Shown here: positions 8,008 to 15,610 of the stretch, in pieces
Layout: each line of letters opens with the position of its first letter
Numbering within the stretch: the stretch's first letter is position 1
Origin: Dactylosporangium sucinum
GTDB taxonomy: Bacteria > Actinomycetota > Actinomycetes > Mycobacteriales > Micromonosporaceae
NCBI RefSeq assembly: GCF_014647515.1
Contig: NZ_BMPI01000099.1
Span: forward strand, 1 to 35,203
Direction of reading: 5' to 3'
Length of the DNA stretch: 35,203 bases
Position numbers and translations under genes: made by a program
The notes under the pieces: model-generated
Told to the model about the DNA's origin: nothing
What the model saw: the letters and a program-made list of their open reading frames with translations, nothing else
Databases searched by the model: none

Positions 8008-9306
8008 CTAGGCGGCGGCGGGCTCCGGGGTGCGCTCCTCCTCGACGACCTCGGGCAGGTCCGCGCCGAGGAGGTCGTAGCCCGACTCTCGGTGCACACT
8101 GTCGATGCCCTCCCGCTCGACCTCGGCCGGGACGCGCAGGCCGACGACGACGTCGAAGAGCTTCGCGATGACCCACGTGAGGACGAAGGAGTAGGCGAGG
8201 ACGGCGATGACCGCGGTGGCCTGGTCGGCGAGGAGGCCGAACCCGCCGCCGAAGAAGAGACCGTCGCGACCATTCGGGGCGTCAGCGGTGGCGAGGAAGC
8301 CGATGAGCAGGGTCCCGATGACGCCGCCGACGAGATGCACGCCGACCACGTCGAGCGAGTCGTCATAGCCGAACTTGTACTTGAGGTTGACGGCGAAGGC
8401 GCAGGCCGCGCCGGCGATGACGCCGATGATGAGCGCGCCGAGCGGATTGACCGCGCCGCAGGCCGGGGTGATGGCGACCAGACCGGCGACGATGCCGGAG
8501 GATTTGCCGAGCGAGGTCATGGCGCCGCCCTTGAGCCGCTCGAAGGCGATCCAGGCGAGGCCGGCGGCCGCGCCGGCGGCGACGGTGTTCAGCACCACGA
8601 CGGCGGCGGCGTTGCCGGACGACAGCGCGGAGCCGCCGTTGAAGCCGAGCCAGCCGAACCAGAGCAGGCCGGCGCCGAGCGCGGTCAGCGGCAGGTTGTG
8701 CGGCTTGTGCGGGGTGTTCGGCCAGCCGGTGCGCTTGCCGAGGACGAGCACCACGGCGAGGGCGGCGATACCGGCGTTGATGTGCACGGCGGTGCCGCCG
8801 GCGTAGTCAATGGCCTTGATCTTGTTGGCGATCCAGCCGCCGGTGACGGTGTCGCTGGAGAACGCGAAGACCCAGTGCGCGACCGGCAGGTAGACCAGGG
8901 TCGCCCAGACGGCGGTGAAGGCCAGCCAGACGCCGAACTTCATCCGGTCGGCGACGCCCCCGGCGATCAGCGCGGTGGTCAGCGCGGCGAAGAGCATCTG
9001 GAAGACGGCGAACAGCGCCGGCGGAATCGTGGCGGCCTCGTCGCCCTTCAGCAGCCCACCGAGCCCGAAGTTGGCGGTGTCGAGGCCGAGGATGCCGCCA
9101 CCGCCGATGGAGTCGCCGAAGGCGAACTGGTAGCCGTAGACGACCCAGATGCAACAGACCACGGCCACGGCCCCGAAGGTCATCATGACCATGTTGACGA
9201 CTCGCTTGGCGCCGACCATGCCGCCGTAGAAGAGGGCGAGTCCGGGGACCATCAGCAAGACGAGCGCGGTGCTCGCGAGCAACCAGGCGGTACTACCAGT
9301 GTCCAC
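8008..9306 (-). CDS. amt: Ammonium transporter (Amt/Rh family)
   Basis: A 432-residue channel for ammonium (and often methylammonium) uptake, with the 11 membrane segments of Amt proteins. Visible landmarks are the start of the first segment (L-M-V-P-G-L-A-L-F-Y-G-G-M-V), the first pore histidine in D-Y-A-G-G-T-A-V-H-I-N-A-G and the second in V-V-G-V-H-L-V-G-G. The cytoplasmic tail is short and acidic. The GTG at 9306 is preferred because AAGGAG lies 8 bases before it; an upstream in-frame start at 9363 would add a non-family extension. No glnK or glnD follows. It lies 145 bases downstream of the amine-metabolism operon, so it may be co-expressed or have its own promoter. A possible GlnR-like site is noted at 9369-9383. 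Confidence 0.95.
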   Translation of the reverse strand: MDTGSTAWLLASTALVLLMVPGLALFYGGMVGAKRVVNMVMMTFGAVAVVCCIWVVYGYQFAFGDSIGGGGILGLDTANFGLGGLLKGDEAATIPPALFAVFQMLFAALTTALIAGGVADRMKFGVWLAFTAVWATLVYLPVAHWVFAFSSDTVTGGWIANKIKAIDYAGGTAVHINAGIAALAVVLVLGKRTGWPNTPHKPHNLPLTALGAGLLWFGWLGFNGGSALSSGNAAAVVVLNTVAAGAAAGLAWIAFERLKGGAMTSLGKSSGIVAGLVAITPACGAVNPLGALIIGVIAGAACAFAVNLKYKFGYDDSLDVVGVHLVGGVIGTLLIGFLATADAPNGRDGLFFGGGFGLLADQATAVIAVLAYSFVLTWVIAKLFDVVVGLRVPAEVEREGIDSVHRESGYDLLGADLPEVVEEERTPEPAAA

Positions 9307-9368
9307 TGTAGAGGCTCCTTGAGTATCATCGCATGAACCGCTGTCACCCAGCAGTGCACTCAAGCCTC

Positions 9369-9383
9369 GTTTCGGCCGGTAAC
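9369..9383 (-). promoter_or_regulatory. Possible GlnR-like half-site pair upstream of amt
   Basis: On the minus strand GTTAC-CGGCC-GAAAC lies about 60 bases before the amt start. Both five-base blocks match the actinobacterial GlnR consensus elements (gTnAC and GaAAC), but the spacer is five rather than six bases. amt is a classical GlnR target in actinomycetes. The off-by-one spacing keeps confidence low. Confidence 0.35.
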
Positions 9384-9451
9384 CCGCTACATTGCTGATC
9401 GATTTCCCGCGGTGTCGGACTGCGAAAATCGCTGCCGCGTGCGTCGGCCGA

Positions 9452-10072
9452 TCAGCCGTCGCGGTCCTGATCCCGGTAGCCGGTGATCGACAGGAACCGG
9501 ATCGGCAGCTCGACCAGCCGCGACGGCCCGTGCGGCCCCGCCCCGTCGAACTGCAGCGCGTCCCCTGGCCGCATCGTGTACCGGGTGTCGCCGTAGCCGT
9601 ACACCATCACGCCCTCCAGCATGTAGAGGAACTCGGTGCCCGGGTGTTGGAAGAGCGGGAAGACCTCGCTGGAGTCGGTGAGCGTGACGAGCACCGGCTC
9701 CATCCGCTTGTGGACCCCGCGCAGGCCGCCGAGCAGCAGGTAGTGATGCCCGACCCGGGTCCCGCGCCGGACGATTTCGGCCCCGCTGCCGGCCGGGGTG
9801 AAGACCGCCTCCAGCTCGGTGTCGACGCCCCGGAAGAGTGCGGTCACCGGGATCCCCAGGCCGCCGGCGAGCCGGCCGAGGGTGGTCAGGCTGCATGAGG
9901 TCTGCGCATTCTCGATCTTCGACAGCATCGCCTTGGAGAGTCCGATCTTGCCGGCGAGCTGGGCGATCGACAGTCCGGCCGCCTGCCGGTACTCGCGGAC
10001 CCGGAGCGCGATCGTCTGCTCCAATGCCCCCTCGGCGAAGGCTGCCGGAGCCGCGTCGTCCGTATCGCGCAT
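9452..10072 (-). CDS. XRE-cupin transcriptional regulator
   Basis: A 206-residue regulator with an N-terminal XRE helix-turn-helix (about 23-78, with L-S-I-A-Q-L-A-G-K-I-G-L-S-K-A-M-L-S-K-I-E-N) and a C-terminal cupin domain (about 110-200, with H-P-G-T-E-F-L-Y-M-L-E-G and P-G-D-A-L-Q-F). This architecture is that of PuuR-like regulators, which often control amine, polyamine or amino-acid catabolism. The start at 10072 lies four bases beyond the stop of the flavoprotein gene; no strong ribosome site is seen, so translation may be coupled. A GTG at 10099 would overlap the upstream gene. As last gene of the amine operon it probably regulates that operon. Confidence 0.85.
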   Translation of the reverse strand: MRDTDDAAPAAFAEGALEQTIALRVREYRQAAGLSIAQLAGKIGLSKAMLSKIENAQTSCSLTTLGRLAGGLGIPVTALFRGVDTELEAVFTPAGSGAEIVRRGTRVGHHYLLLGGLRGVHKRMEPVLVTLTDSSEVFPLFQHPGTEFLYMLEGVMVYGYGDTRYTMRPGDALQFDGAGPHGPSRLVELPIRFLSITGYRDQDRDG

Positions 10073-10076
10073 GTGA

Positions 10077-11201
10077 TCAGGATAGTGACGCCGGCACACC
10101 GTGCGCGGCCAGCGTGAACCTGGGGTCGAACGGCGTCTTCCCCATCGCCAGATCCGCCGCGATCTCCCCGATCAGCGGCGCGAACTTGGCCCCGTGCCCC
10201 GAACACGGCGAGCACACGACCACATCACCAACCCGATCCAGCACGAAGTCCTCGTTCGCCGTCTTGGTGTAGAGGCAGCTGGCCTCCGCGAACGGCTCTG
10301 GTACGAGCCCCGGCAACCGGCGCCGTACGTAGTCGGTCACCCGCGCGCGACTGGCCGGCGAGACCACGCCGTCGCGCGAGTCCCCGGTGGTCACCGACCC
10401 CTCCGCGTGCTCGGCCACCTTGATCGCCCCGCCCGGCCCGCCGTCCCGCCCGCCCGGCAACCCGTAGCTGGCCGTGTCGTCGCCCTTGTACACGAAGACC
10501 GGCCACTCCGTGTTCGGGTCCCGCCGGGGGAAGTGGAAGGCCTGCTGCTGCGTCACGGTCAGCTCGGGCAGGGGCGTCAGCCCGCCGAGCACGTCGGACA
10601 TCCAGGCCCCGGCCGCCACGACCACCCGCCCGGCGACCTGGCTGCCGCCCGTGGCCAGGTGCAGCCGCACGCCACCGCCCGCCAGCGGCTCGATCCGCCG
10701 CACCGGCGTGCTCGCGGACGCCGGCACCCCGGCCCGCGCGGCCTCCGACATCATCGAACGCACCGCCAGATCGGCGTCGACGACACCCGCCTCCGGGTGG
10801 TATGTCACCGGCCCGTCGAACGCGAACCCGGTCCAGCGCCGTAACGCCTCCGAGGCGGGTATCAGCTCGTGCGGCACGCCGGCCTCGGCGAGCCGCGCCG
10901 CGATCGCCGCCGGGTCACGGCGCCGCCCGAAGTCCAGGCCACCGGTCGTGCTCAGCACGGATGCCCCCGCGGCCAGCTCCAGCTCCCGCCACAGCTCCCC
11001 CGCCAGCCCGGTCATCCGCAGGTACAGCGGATCCGGGTAGGCCCGCCGGTAGATCCGCGCCGAACCGTGCGAGCTGCCCGCCGTGTGCCCGAACTCCCGC
11101 GCCTCGAAGAGCGCCGCCGACACCCCGCGGCGACCCAACGCCCAGGCCGTCGCTGCCCCCATCAGCCCGGCGCCGATCACCGCCACCTCGACCGCGGACA
11201 C
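10077..11201 (-). CDS. Monomeric sarcosine oxidase / N-methyl amino-acid oxidase-like flavoprotein
   Basis: A 374-residue FAD-dependent amine oxidase of the monomeric sarcosine oxidase / N-methyltryptophan oxidase (SolA) family, which oxidises N-methyl groups to formaldehyde and hydrogen peroxide. The dinucleotide motif is G-A-G-L-M-G at 10-15. The family motif S-S-H-G-S-A-R-I-Y-R includes His45. Lys261 is the likely oxygen-activating lysine. Cys309 in A-S-C-L-Y-T-K-T is the expected covalent flavin attachment site. The C-terminal S-G-H-G-A-K-F-A-P flavin loop is intact. Length is typical. The GTG start at 11201 has GAGGTG just upstream, and the gene lies 6 bases from the preceding one. Context suggests an N-methyl amino acid made by the upstream genes, such as N-methylglutamate, as substrate; that is inference. 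Confidence 0.88.
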   Translation of the reverse strand: MSAVEVAVIGAGLMGAATAWALGRRGVSAALFEAREFGHTAGSSHGSARIYRRAYPDPLYLRMTGLAGELWRELELAAGASVLSTTGGLDFGRRRDPAAIAARLAEAGVPHELIPASEALRRWTGFAFDGPVTYHPEAGVVDADLAVRSMMSEAARAGVPASASTPVRRIEPLAGGGVRLHLATGGSQVAGRVVVAAGAWMSDVLGGLTPLPELTVTQQQAFHFPRRDPNTEWPVFVYKGDDTASYGLPGGRDGGPGGAIKVAEHAEGSVTTGDSRDGVVSPASRARVTDYVRRRLPGLVPEPFAEASCLYTKTANEDFVLDRVGDVVVCSPCSGHGAKFAPLIGEIAADLAMGKTPFDPRFTLAAHGVPASLS

Positions 11202-11207
11202 GGCACC

Positions 11208-12530
11208 TCACCGACCTTCCCGGAGGCCGGGGATCCAGTCGGTGCCGGCCAGCGGCACCCGGGCCATGGCGGCGGACTCCACGGTGAGCGCCACGAGGTC
11301 TTCCGGTTCCAGATGGTGTACGTCGGACTTGCCGCAGGCGCGGGCCAGCATGGTGGTCTCCATGGTCAACGCGCGCAGGTAGTTGGCAACGCGGCGACCG
11401 CCCTCGACCGGGTCGAGGCGCTCCGTCAGCGCCTGGTCCTGGGTGGCGATGCCGACCGGGCAGCCGCCGGTGTGGCAGGCGGTGCACGATCCGGCGGCGG
11501 TCGCCAGCGACAGGTAGCCGGGGCGGGCGTCGAGCCGGGTGCCGCCGGGGCCGTCGTACTCGGTGTCGTTGCAGCCCAGCGCGATGAGCGCGCCCACCCC
11601 GATCGACACCGCGTCGGCGCCGAGGGCGAGGGCCTTGGCGACGTCGGCGCCCGAGCGGATACCGCCGGAGACGATCAGTTTGACGTCCGGGTTGCCCTCG
11701 ATGGCGTCGGATGCCTGGCGGACCGCGGCGAGCGTCGGGATGCCGGTGTGCTCGATGAAGACGTCCTGGGTGGCGCCGGTGCCGCCCTGCATGCCGTCGA
11801 CGACCACCACGTCGGCGCCGGCCGCGACGGCCAGGCGGACGTCGTGGAAGGTCCGGGTGGCGCCGACCTTGACGTAGATCGGGACCCGCCAGTCGGTCGC
11901 CTCGCGCAGCTCCTCGATCTTGATGCGCAGATCGTCGGGGCCGGTCCAGTCCGGGTGACGGCTGGCCGAGCGCTGGTCGACGCCCTCGGGCAGGGTACGC
12001 ATGGCGGCGACCCGCTCGCCCACCTTCTGGCCCAGGAGCATTCCCCCGCCGCCGGGCTTGGCGCCCTGCCCAAGGACGATCTCGACGGCGTCCGCCGCCC
12101 GCAGGTCGTCCGGATTGAATCCGTACCGCGACGGCAGGCACTGGTACACCAGGGTCTTGGAGCTCTTGCGCTCCTCGGGGGTCATGCCGCCGTCACCGGT
12201 GGTGGTGGAGGTGCCGACCTCGGAGGCGGCCCGGCCGAGCGCCTCCTTCGCCTGCGCGGAGAGCGAGCCGAAGGACATGCCGGCGATGGTGATCGGAATG
12301 TCGAGGACGACGGGCTCCCGGGCGTTCCTGGCGCCGAGCACGGTGCGGGTCTCGCAGCGCTCCCGGTAGCCCTCCAGCGGATAGCGGGAGGCGCTCGCGG
12401 TGAGCAGGAGCAGGTCGTCGAAGCTTGGCACGGCGCGGCGGGCGCCCATGCCGCGGATCGCGTAGCGGCCGAGGCGGGCCCGCTCCCGGATGTCGGCCTG
12501 CACGCCCGGGGAGAAGGTGTGGTTGTCCAA
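11208..12530 (-). CDS. FMN-binding glutamate-synthase domain protein (GlxD/MgsC type)
   Basis: A 440-residue protein equivalent to the central FMN domain of glutamate synthase, encoded alone. The FMN barrel is visible in S-F-G-S-L-S, G-D-G-G-M, K-P-G-G-G-G, V-V-V-D-G-M-Q-G-G-T-G-A and I-V-S-G-G-I-R-S-G-A. A three-cysteine cluster motif, C-T-A-C-H-T-G-G-C-P-V-G-I, matches the iron-sulfur site of this family, though the first spacing (C-x2-C) is shorter than in classical GltB. With the amidotransferase and GXGXG subunits encoded upstream it should form a split glutamate-synthase-like enzyme, as in N-methylglutamate synthase (MgsABC) or GlxBCD. It starts 13 bases after the GXGXG gene and ends 6 bases before the flavoprotein gene. 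Confidence 0.9.
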   Translation of the reverse strand: MDNHTFSPGVQADIRERARLGRYAIRGMGARRAVPSFDDLLLLTASASRYPLEGYRERCETRTVLGARNAREPVVLDIPITIAGMSFGSLSAQAKEALGRAASEVGTSTTTGDGGMTPEERKSSKTLVYQCLPSRYGFNPDDLRAADAVEIVLGQGAKPGGGGMLLGQKVGERVAAMRTLPEGVDQRSASRHPDWTGPDDLRIKIEELREATDWRVPIYVKVGATRTFHDVRLAVAAGADVVVVDGMQGGTGATQDVFIEHTGIPTLAAVRQASDAIEGNPDVKLIVSGGIRSGADVAKALALGADAVSIGVGALIALGCNDTEYDGPGGTRLDARPGYLSLATAAGSCTACHTGGCPVGIATQDQALTERLDPVEGGRRVANYLRALTMETTMLARACGKSDVHHLEPEDLVALTVESAAMARVPLAGTDWIPGLREGR

Positions 12531-12543
12531 CGGGGCCTCCCGG

Positions 12544-13227
12544 TCAGTACGCGTCGTGCGCGTGGGTGTCGAAGTGGTAGAGCTGGCGGGCCGACGCCAC
12601 CCGGGTGACGTTCTCCGGATCGATGTGGTCGAAGCCGCAGCGGGCGGCCAGCTCGCGTACCCGGGCGACGTCGGTCTCGGTCAGTTCCTCGACCCGGGCG
12701 TCGGTGCCGAGGCTGCGGATCTTCCCGGCCACGTAGATGACCGCCTCGTAGAGGGAGTCGCCGAGGTGGGCACCGGCGTCGCCGCCGATCAGGACGGTGC
12801 CGGCCTGGGCGAGGAAGGCGCAGTACGGCCCGACGTCGCCACCGACGGCGAGGGTGCCGCCCTTGAGCGAGATCGCGGCCCGTAGTGAGGCGTCGCCGTC
12901 CACCACGACCGTGCCGCCGTGTGCGCAGGACGCGGCGCTCTGGCTGGCGTCGCCCTTGACATGCACCAGACCGGACATCAGATTCTCGCCGACGCCCCAG
13001 CCCGCCGGCCCGTTGACGAGCACCGTGGCGCGCTTGCCGAGGCCGCCGACGTAGTACCCGGCCGCGCCGTCGATCGTGACGGTGACGTCGGCGTCGAGGC
13101 CGACGGCGAGATTGTGCCGGCCCATCGGGTTCGCCAGCCGGATGGCGGCGCCGTCCGGCAGTTCGCGGAGGGCGCGGTTCGCTTCCCGTACCGGCGAACG
13201 GTCGAGGTCGACGGTCAGCGTGTCCAC
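12544..13227 (-). CDS. GXGXG domain protein, glutamate-synthase C-terminal-domain homologue (GlxC/MgsB type)
   Basis: A 227-residue stand-alone version of the C-terminal right-handed beta-helix of glutamate synthase. Repeated glycine-rich turns are visible: Y-Y-V-G-G-L-G-K-R, H-V-K-G-D-A-S-Q-S, G-T-V-V-V-D-G-D-A-S, T-L-A-V-G-G-D-V-G and T-V-L-I-G-G-D-A-G. In full-length enzymes this domain braces the glutaminase and FMN domains around the ammonia tunnel. The GTG at 13227 has GGAGGAGG 7-8 bases upstream and lies inside the end of the amidotransferase gene (13-base overlap), so the two are coupled. The longer open frame upstream is a shadow. It is expected to be a structural subunit of the split synthase. 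Confidence 0.88.
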   Translation of the reverse strand: MDTLTVDLDRSPVREANRALRELPDGAAIRLANPMGRHNLAVGLDADVTVTIDGAAGYYVGGLGKRATVLVNGPAGWGVGENLMSGLVHVKGDASQSAASCAHGGTVVVDGDASLRAAISLKGGTLAVGGDVGPYCAFLAQAGTVLIGGDAGAHLGDSLYEAVIYVAGKIRSLGTDARVEELTETDVARVRELAARCGFDHIDPENVTRVASARQLYHFDTHAHDAY

Positions 13228-14090
13228 GAGTAGACCTCCTCCGGCTGGGGTTCGAAGACGTGGGCAGTTTCGATGCCGGGCAGCGTGGCGAGCGCGCGGT
13301 ACTCGGAGGCCATCGCGACCCAGCGGTCGGTCTCGGCGATCAGGGCCGGCTTGCAGGCGACGGCGTCGCGCACCACCGCGAAGCTGTCGGCGGTCGAGAC
13401 GAGCAGGGTGTAGAAGCCGTCGAAGCGCTCGCAGAGCAGCCGCAGCGCCTTCTCCACGTCGTCGCCCCGGCTGAGCCGGTGAGCGAGGAACCGGGCGCCG
13501 ACCTCGGAGTCGTTGTCGCTGTCGAAGGCGACGCCTTCGCCGATCAGCTCGCGACGGATCGTGGCGTGGTTGGCGAATGAGCCGTTGTGCACCAGGCAGA
13601 CGCCGTCCTCGACGGAGAACGGGTGGCAGCCCTCGGGCGTGACGGCGGACTCGGTCGCCATCCGGGTGTGCGCGACGGCCTGGTAGCCGGTGATCGAGTC
13701 CAGGCCGAAGCGATCGGCCACGGCCATCGGATGGCCGACGCCCTTGAGCACGGCGAGACCCGGTCCGCGACCGGCGATCAGCGCGTGCGGCAGGGCCGCC
13801 CGGACCTGCGAGGCCAGCAGCGCCGTCGGGATCGCGGCGCTGAGCAACACCACTCCCCCGCGTTCGGCCGCCGTCACGCCCTTGACGGCCGCCTGCGCCT
13901 CCGCGACCGTCGTGCCCAGCAGGGCGACGGTGGCGCGGCCCTGCGGGGCGAGGGTGTCGTCGCCGTAGACGGCGATGCCGGCCGAGTCGGGGCCGCGCTC
14001 CGAGACCTGGTGGAGCATGCCGCGCAGCAGCGCGCCGAGCCGGGGCTGCAGCGTGTCGTCGCGCAGGTGCAGGCCGACGATTCCGCACAT
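13215..14090 (-). CDS. Class-II glutamine amidotransferase subunit (GlxB/MgsA type)
   Basis: A 291-residue glutaminase of the Ntn-hydrolase class. The sequence begins M-C-G-I-V-G, so removal of methionine exposes the catalytic cysteine (Cys2). Further family blocks are S-E-R-G-P-D-S-A-G-I, H-T-R-M-A-T, C-L-V-H-N-G-S-F-A-N-H and D-S-D-N-D-S-E-V. It should release ammonia from glutamine, or an alkylamine from an N-alkylglutamine, and pass it to the FMN subunit. The ATG at 14090 has GGAGGT 7 bases upstream. It lies 23 bases after the ligase gene and overlaps the GXGXG gene. It is short compared with full GltB because the other domains are encoded separately. Confidence 0.92.
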   Translation of the reverse strand: MCGIVGLHLRDDTLQPRLGALLRGMLHQVSERGPDSAGIAVYGDDTLAPQGRATVALLGTTVAEAQAAVKGVTAAERGGVVLLSAAIPTALLASQVRAALPHALIAGRGPGLAVLKGVGHPMAVADRFGLDSITGYQAVAHTRMATESAVTPEGCHPFSVEDGVCLVHNGSFANHATIRRELIGEGVAFDSDNDSEVGARFLAHRLSRGDDVEKALRLLCERFDGFYTLLVSTADSFAVVRDAVACKPALIAETDRWVAMASEYRALATLPGIETAHVFEPQPEEVYSWTR

Positions 14091-14113
14091 GTCGGTACCT
14101 CCTTCGGTGCGTG

Positions 14114-15442
14114 CTAGACGGCGGTCAGGTACCGGTTGGTCTCCCAGCCGGTGACGGTGTTGTGCCAGCCGATGAACTCGTCGCGCTTGCGGTCGGCGAA
14201 GTAGCCGGCGACGCCGGGACCGGCGGCGTCGAGGGCGCGCTGCACGATCGGGTCGGCGTGCAGCGCGTCGACGGCGTGCAGGAGCGTGATCGGCAGCGGG
14301 ACGGCGCCGGCCGGGTGCTGCCCGGGACCGGACGGATCGCCGGGATCGACCTTGCGCTCCATGCCGTCGAGGCCGGCGGTGAGCAGGGCGGCGATGGCCA
14401 GGTACGGGTTGGCGGAGCCGTCGCCGCCGCGCACCTCGATGCGGTTGCGGTCGGGGACGCGGATCAGGTGCGTGCGATCGTTCCCTCCGTAGCTGGCCCG
14501 GTTCGGCGCCCAGGTGGCACCGGAGTTGGTGGAGACGGCGCCGCGCCGCTTGTAGGAGTTGACGGTCGGCGCGAGCACCGACAGCAGGCCCGGCGCGTGC
14601 TCCAGGACCCCGCCGACGAAGTAGTACGCCAGCTCGGAGAGCCCGAGACCGCGCTGGTCGGCGTCGTCCGGAAAGAGCGGTTCGGCCCCGGACCACAGTG
14701 ACATGTGCAGGTGCAGGCCGTTGCCGGTGCGGTCGGTGAACGGCTTCGGCATGAAGGTGGCGAGCATGCCGCGCTGCTCTGCCAGCATCTGGATCAGATA
14801 GCGGGCGGTGATCACCCGATCAGCGGTGGTGAGCGCGTCGGCGAACGTGAAGTTCTGCTCGAACTGGCCGTTCGCGTCCTCGTGGTCGTTGGCGTAGTTG
14901 CCCCAGCCGAGGCCGTTCATGGCGGTGGAGACCGCGGTGAGATGGTCGTACATGCGGGTCACGCCGCGAGCGTCGTAGCAGGGCTGGGCGGCTCGGTCGT
15001 CGGCGTCGGCGGTGCGCAGACCACCGCTCACGTCCCGGTTGAGCAGGAAGTACTCGATCTCGGCGCCGACGTGCGCGTCGTAGCCCTTCCCCCGCAGGTC
15101 GGCGAGGACGGCCTGGAGGATGACGCGTGGCGCGTACGGCCACGGGCTGCCCTCGACGTGCGGGTCGCAGTGCACCATGGCGAGCCCGTCGCGCAGGAAC
15201 GGCAGCGCGGCGAAGCTGGCCGGGTCGGGAATCGCCATGATGTCGGGGTCGCAGGGCTGCTGGCCGAGCGCGCCCGCGGCGTAGCCGGCGAAACCGACAC
15301 CCTCGGTGGCGAGAGCCTCCAGCGCCTCGACCGGCACCAGCTTGGCGCACGGCTTGCCGTCGAGGTCGACGAAGGTCGCCAGGATGAATCGGGTCTGATG
15401 CTGGTCTGTGAGGCCTTTCAGCGCTTCGTACCGGTCCGCCAC
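14114..15442 (-). CDS. Glutamine synthetase-like gamma-glutamyl amide ligase (GlnT / gamma-glutamylmethylamide synthetase type)
   Basis: A 442-residue ATP-dependent ligase of the glutamine synthetase superfamily. The N-terminal beta-grasp portion is followed by the catalytic core: G-A-E-I-E-Y-F-L-L (metal-binding glutamates), G-N-G-L-H-L-H-M-S-L (metal-binding histidine), N-S-Y-K-R-R and N-R-I-E-V-R-G-G-D-G-S-A-N-P-Y. It belongs to the branch containing GlnT and gamma-glutamylmethylamide synthetase, which joins glutamate with ammonia or an alkylamine. The GTG at 15442 has GAGGTGGG about 6 bases upstream. It is first in the operon and is followed by the split glutamate-synthase genes and the N-methyl oxidase, which argues for an amine substrate. 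A GlnT-type glutamine synthetase role is the alternative. Confidence 0.88.
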   Translation of the reverse strand: MADRYEALKGLTDQHQTRFILATFVDLDGKPCAKLVPVEALEALATEGVGFAGYAAGALGQQPCDPDIMAIPDPASFAALPFLRDGLAMVHCDPHVEGSPWPYAPRVILQAVLADLRGKGYDAHVGAEIEYFLLNRDVSGGLRTADADDRAAQPCYDARGVTRMYDHLTAVSTAMNGLGWGNYANDHEDANGQFEQNFTFADALTTADRVITARYLIQMLAEQRGMLATFMPKPFTDRTGNGLHLHMSLWSGAEPLFPDDADQRGLGLSELAYYFVGGVLEHAPGLLSVLAPTVNSYKRRGAVSTNSGATWAPNRASYGGNDRTHLIRVPDRNRIEVRGGDGSANPYLAIAALLTAGLDGMERKVDPGDPSGPGQHPAGAVPLPITLLHAVDALHADPIVQRALDAAGPGVAGYFADRKRDEFIGWHNTVTGWETNRYLTAV

Positions 15443-15502
15443 GGCAACCCACCTCTGTCCACTACGGGGAACCCTAGTTGAACAGAAGTAGACCCGGTGA
15501 TT

Positions 15503-15540
15503 GTTGCCTTGCCGTACAGGTGTTGTGTCACATCGGTTTC
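15503..15540 (-). promoter_or_regulatory. Candidate GlnR-type operator upstream of the amine operon
   Basis: Reading the minus strand, four five-base blocks stand at exact 11-base steps: GAAAC, GACAC, TGTAC and GCAAC, each ending in AC and each separated by six bases. The actinobacterial nitrogen regulator GlnR binds alternating gTnAC and GaAAC blocks with six-base spacers. The phasing fits perfectly and the block sequences fit partly. It lies 60-100 bases before the GTG of the ligase gene, a plausible place for control by nitrogen supply. Confidence 0.45.
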
Positions 15541-15568
15541 GCCGGTCCTCGTGACCGGTGGCGGCTGT

Positions 15569-15607
15569 CGCCGTGCCCCGCCCGGAACGCCCGGGCGGGG
15601 CACGGCC
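15569..15607 (-). terminator. Strong hairpin terminator after the long catabolic operon
   Basis: An inverted repeat with a perfect 16-base stem (left arm 15570-15585, right arm 15591-15606) and a five-base loop lies just past the stop of the secreted FG-GAP gene (15611). No T tract follows, as is common for actinomycete terminators. It should separate the catabolic operon from the downstream amine operon read in the same direction. Confidence 0.8.
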
Positions 15608-15610
15608 GGT

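Noticed and set aside
7756..9336. Plus-strand 526-codon open frame opposite amt
   Set aside because: Antisense to a clear Amt channel; acidic low-complexity translation.
10869..12608. Plus-strand 579-codon open frame
   Set aside because: Antisense to the FMN-domain glutamate-synthase gene, with glycine/aspartate-rich shadow composition.
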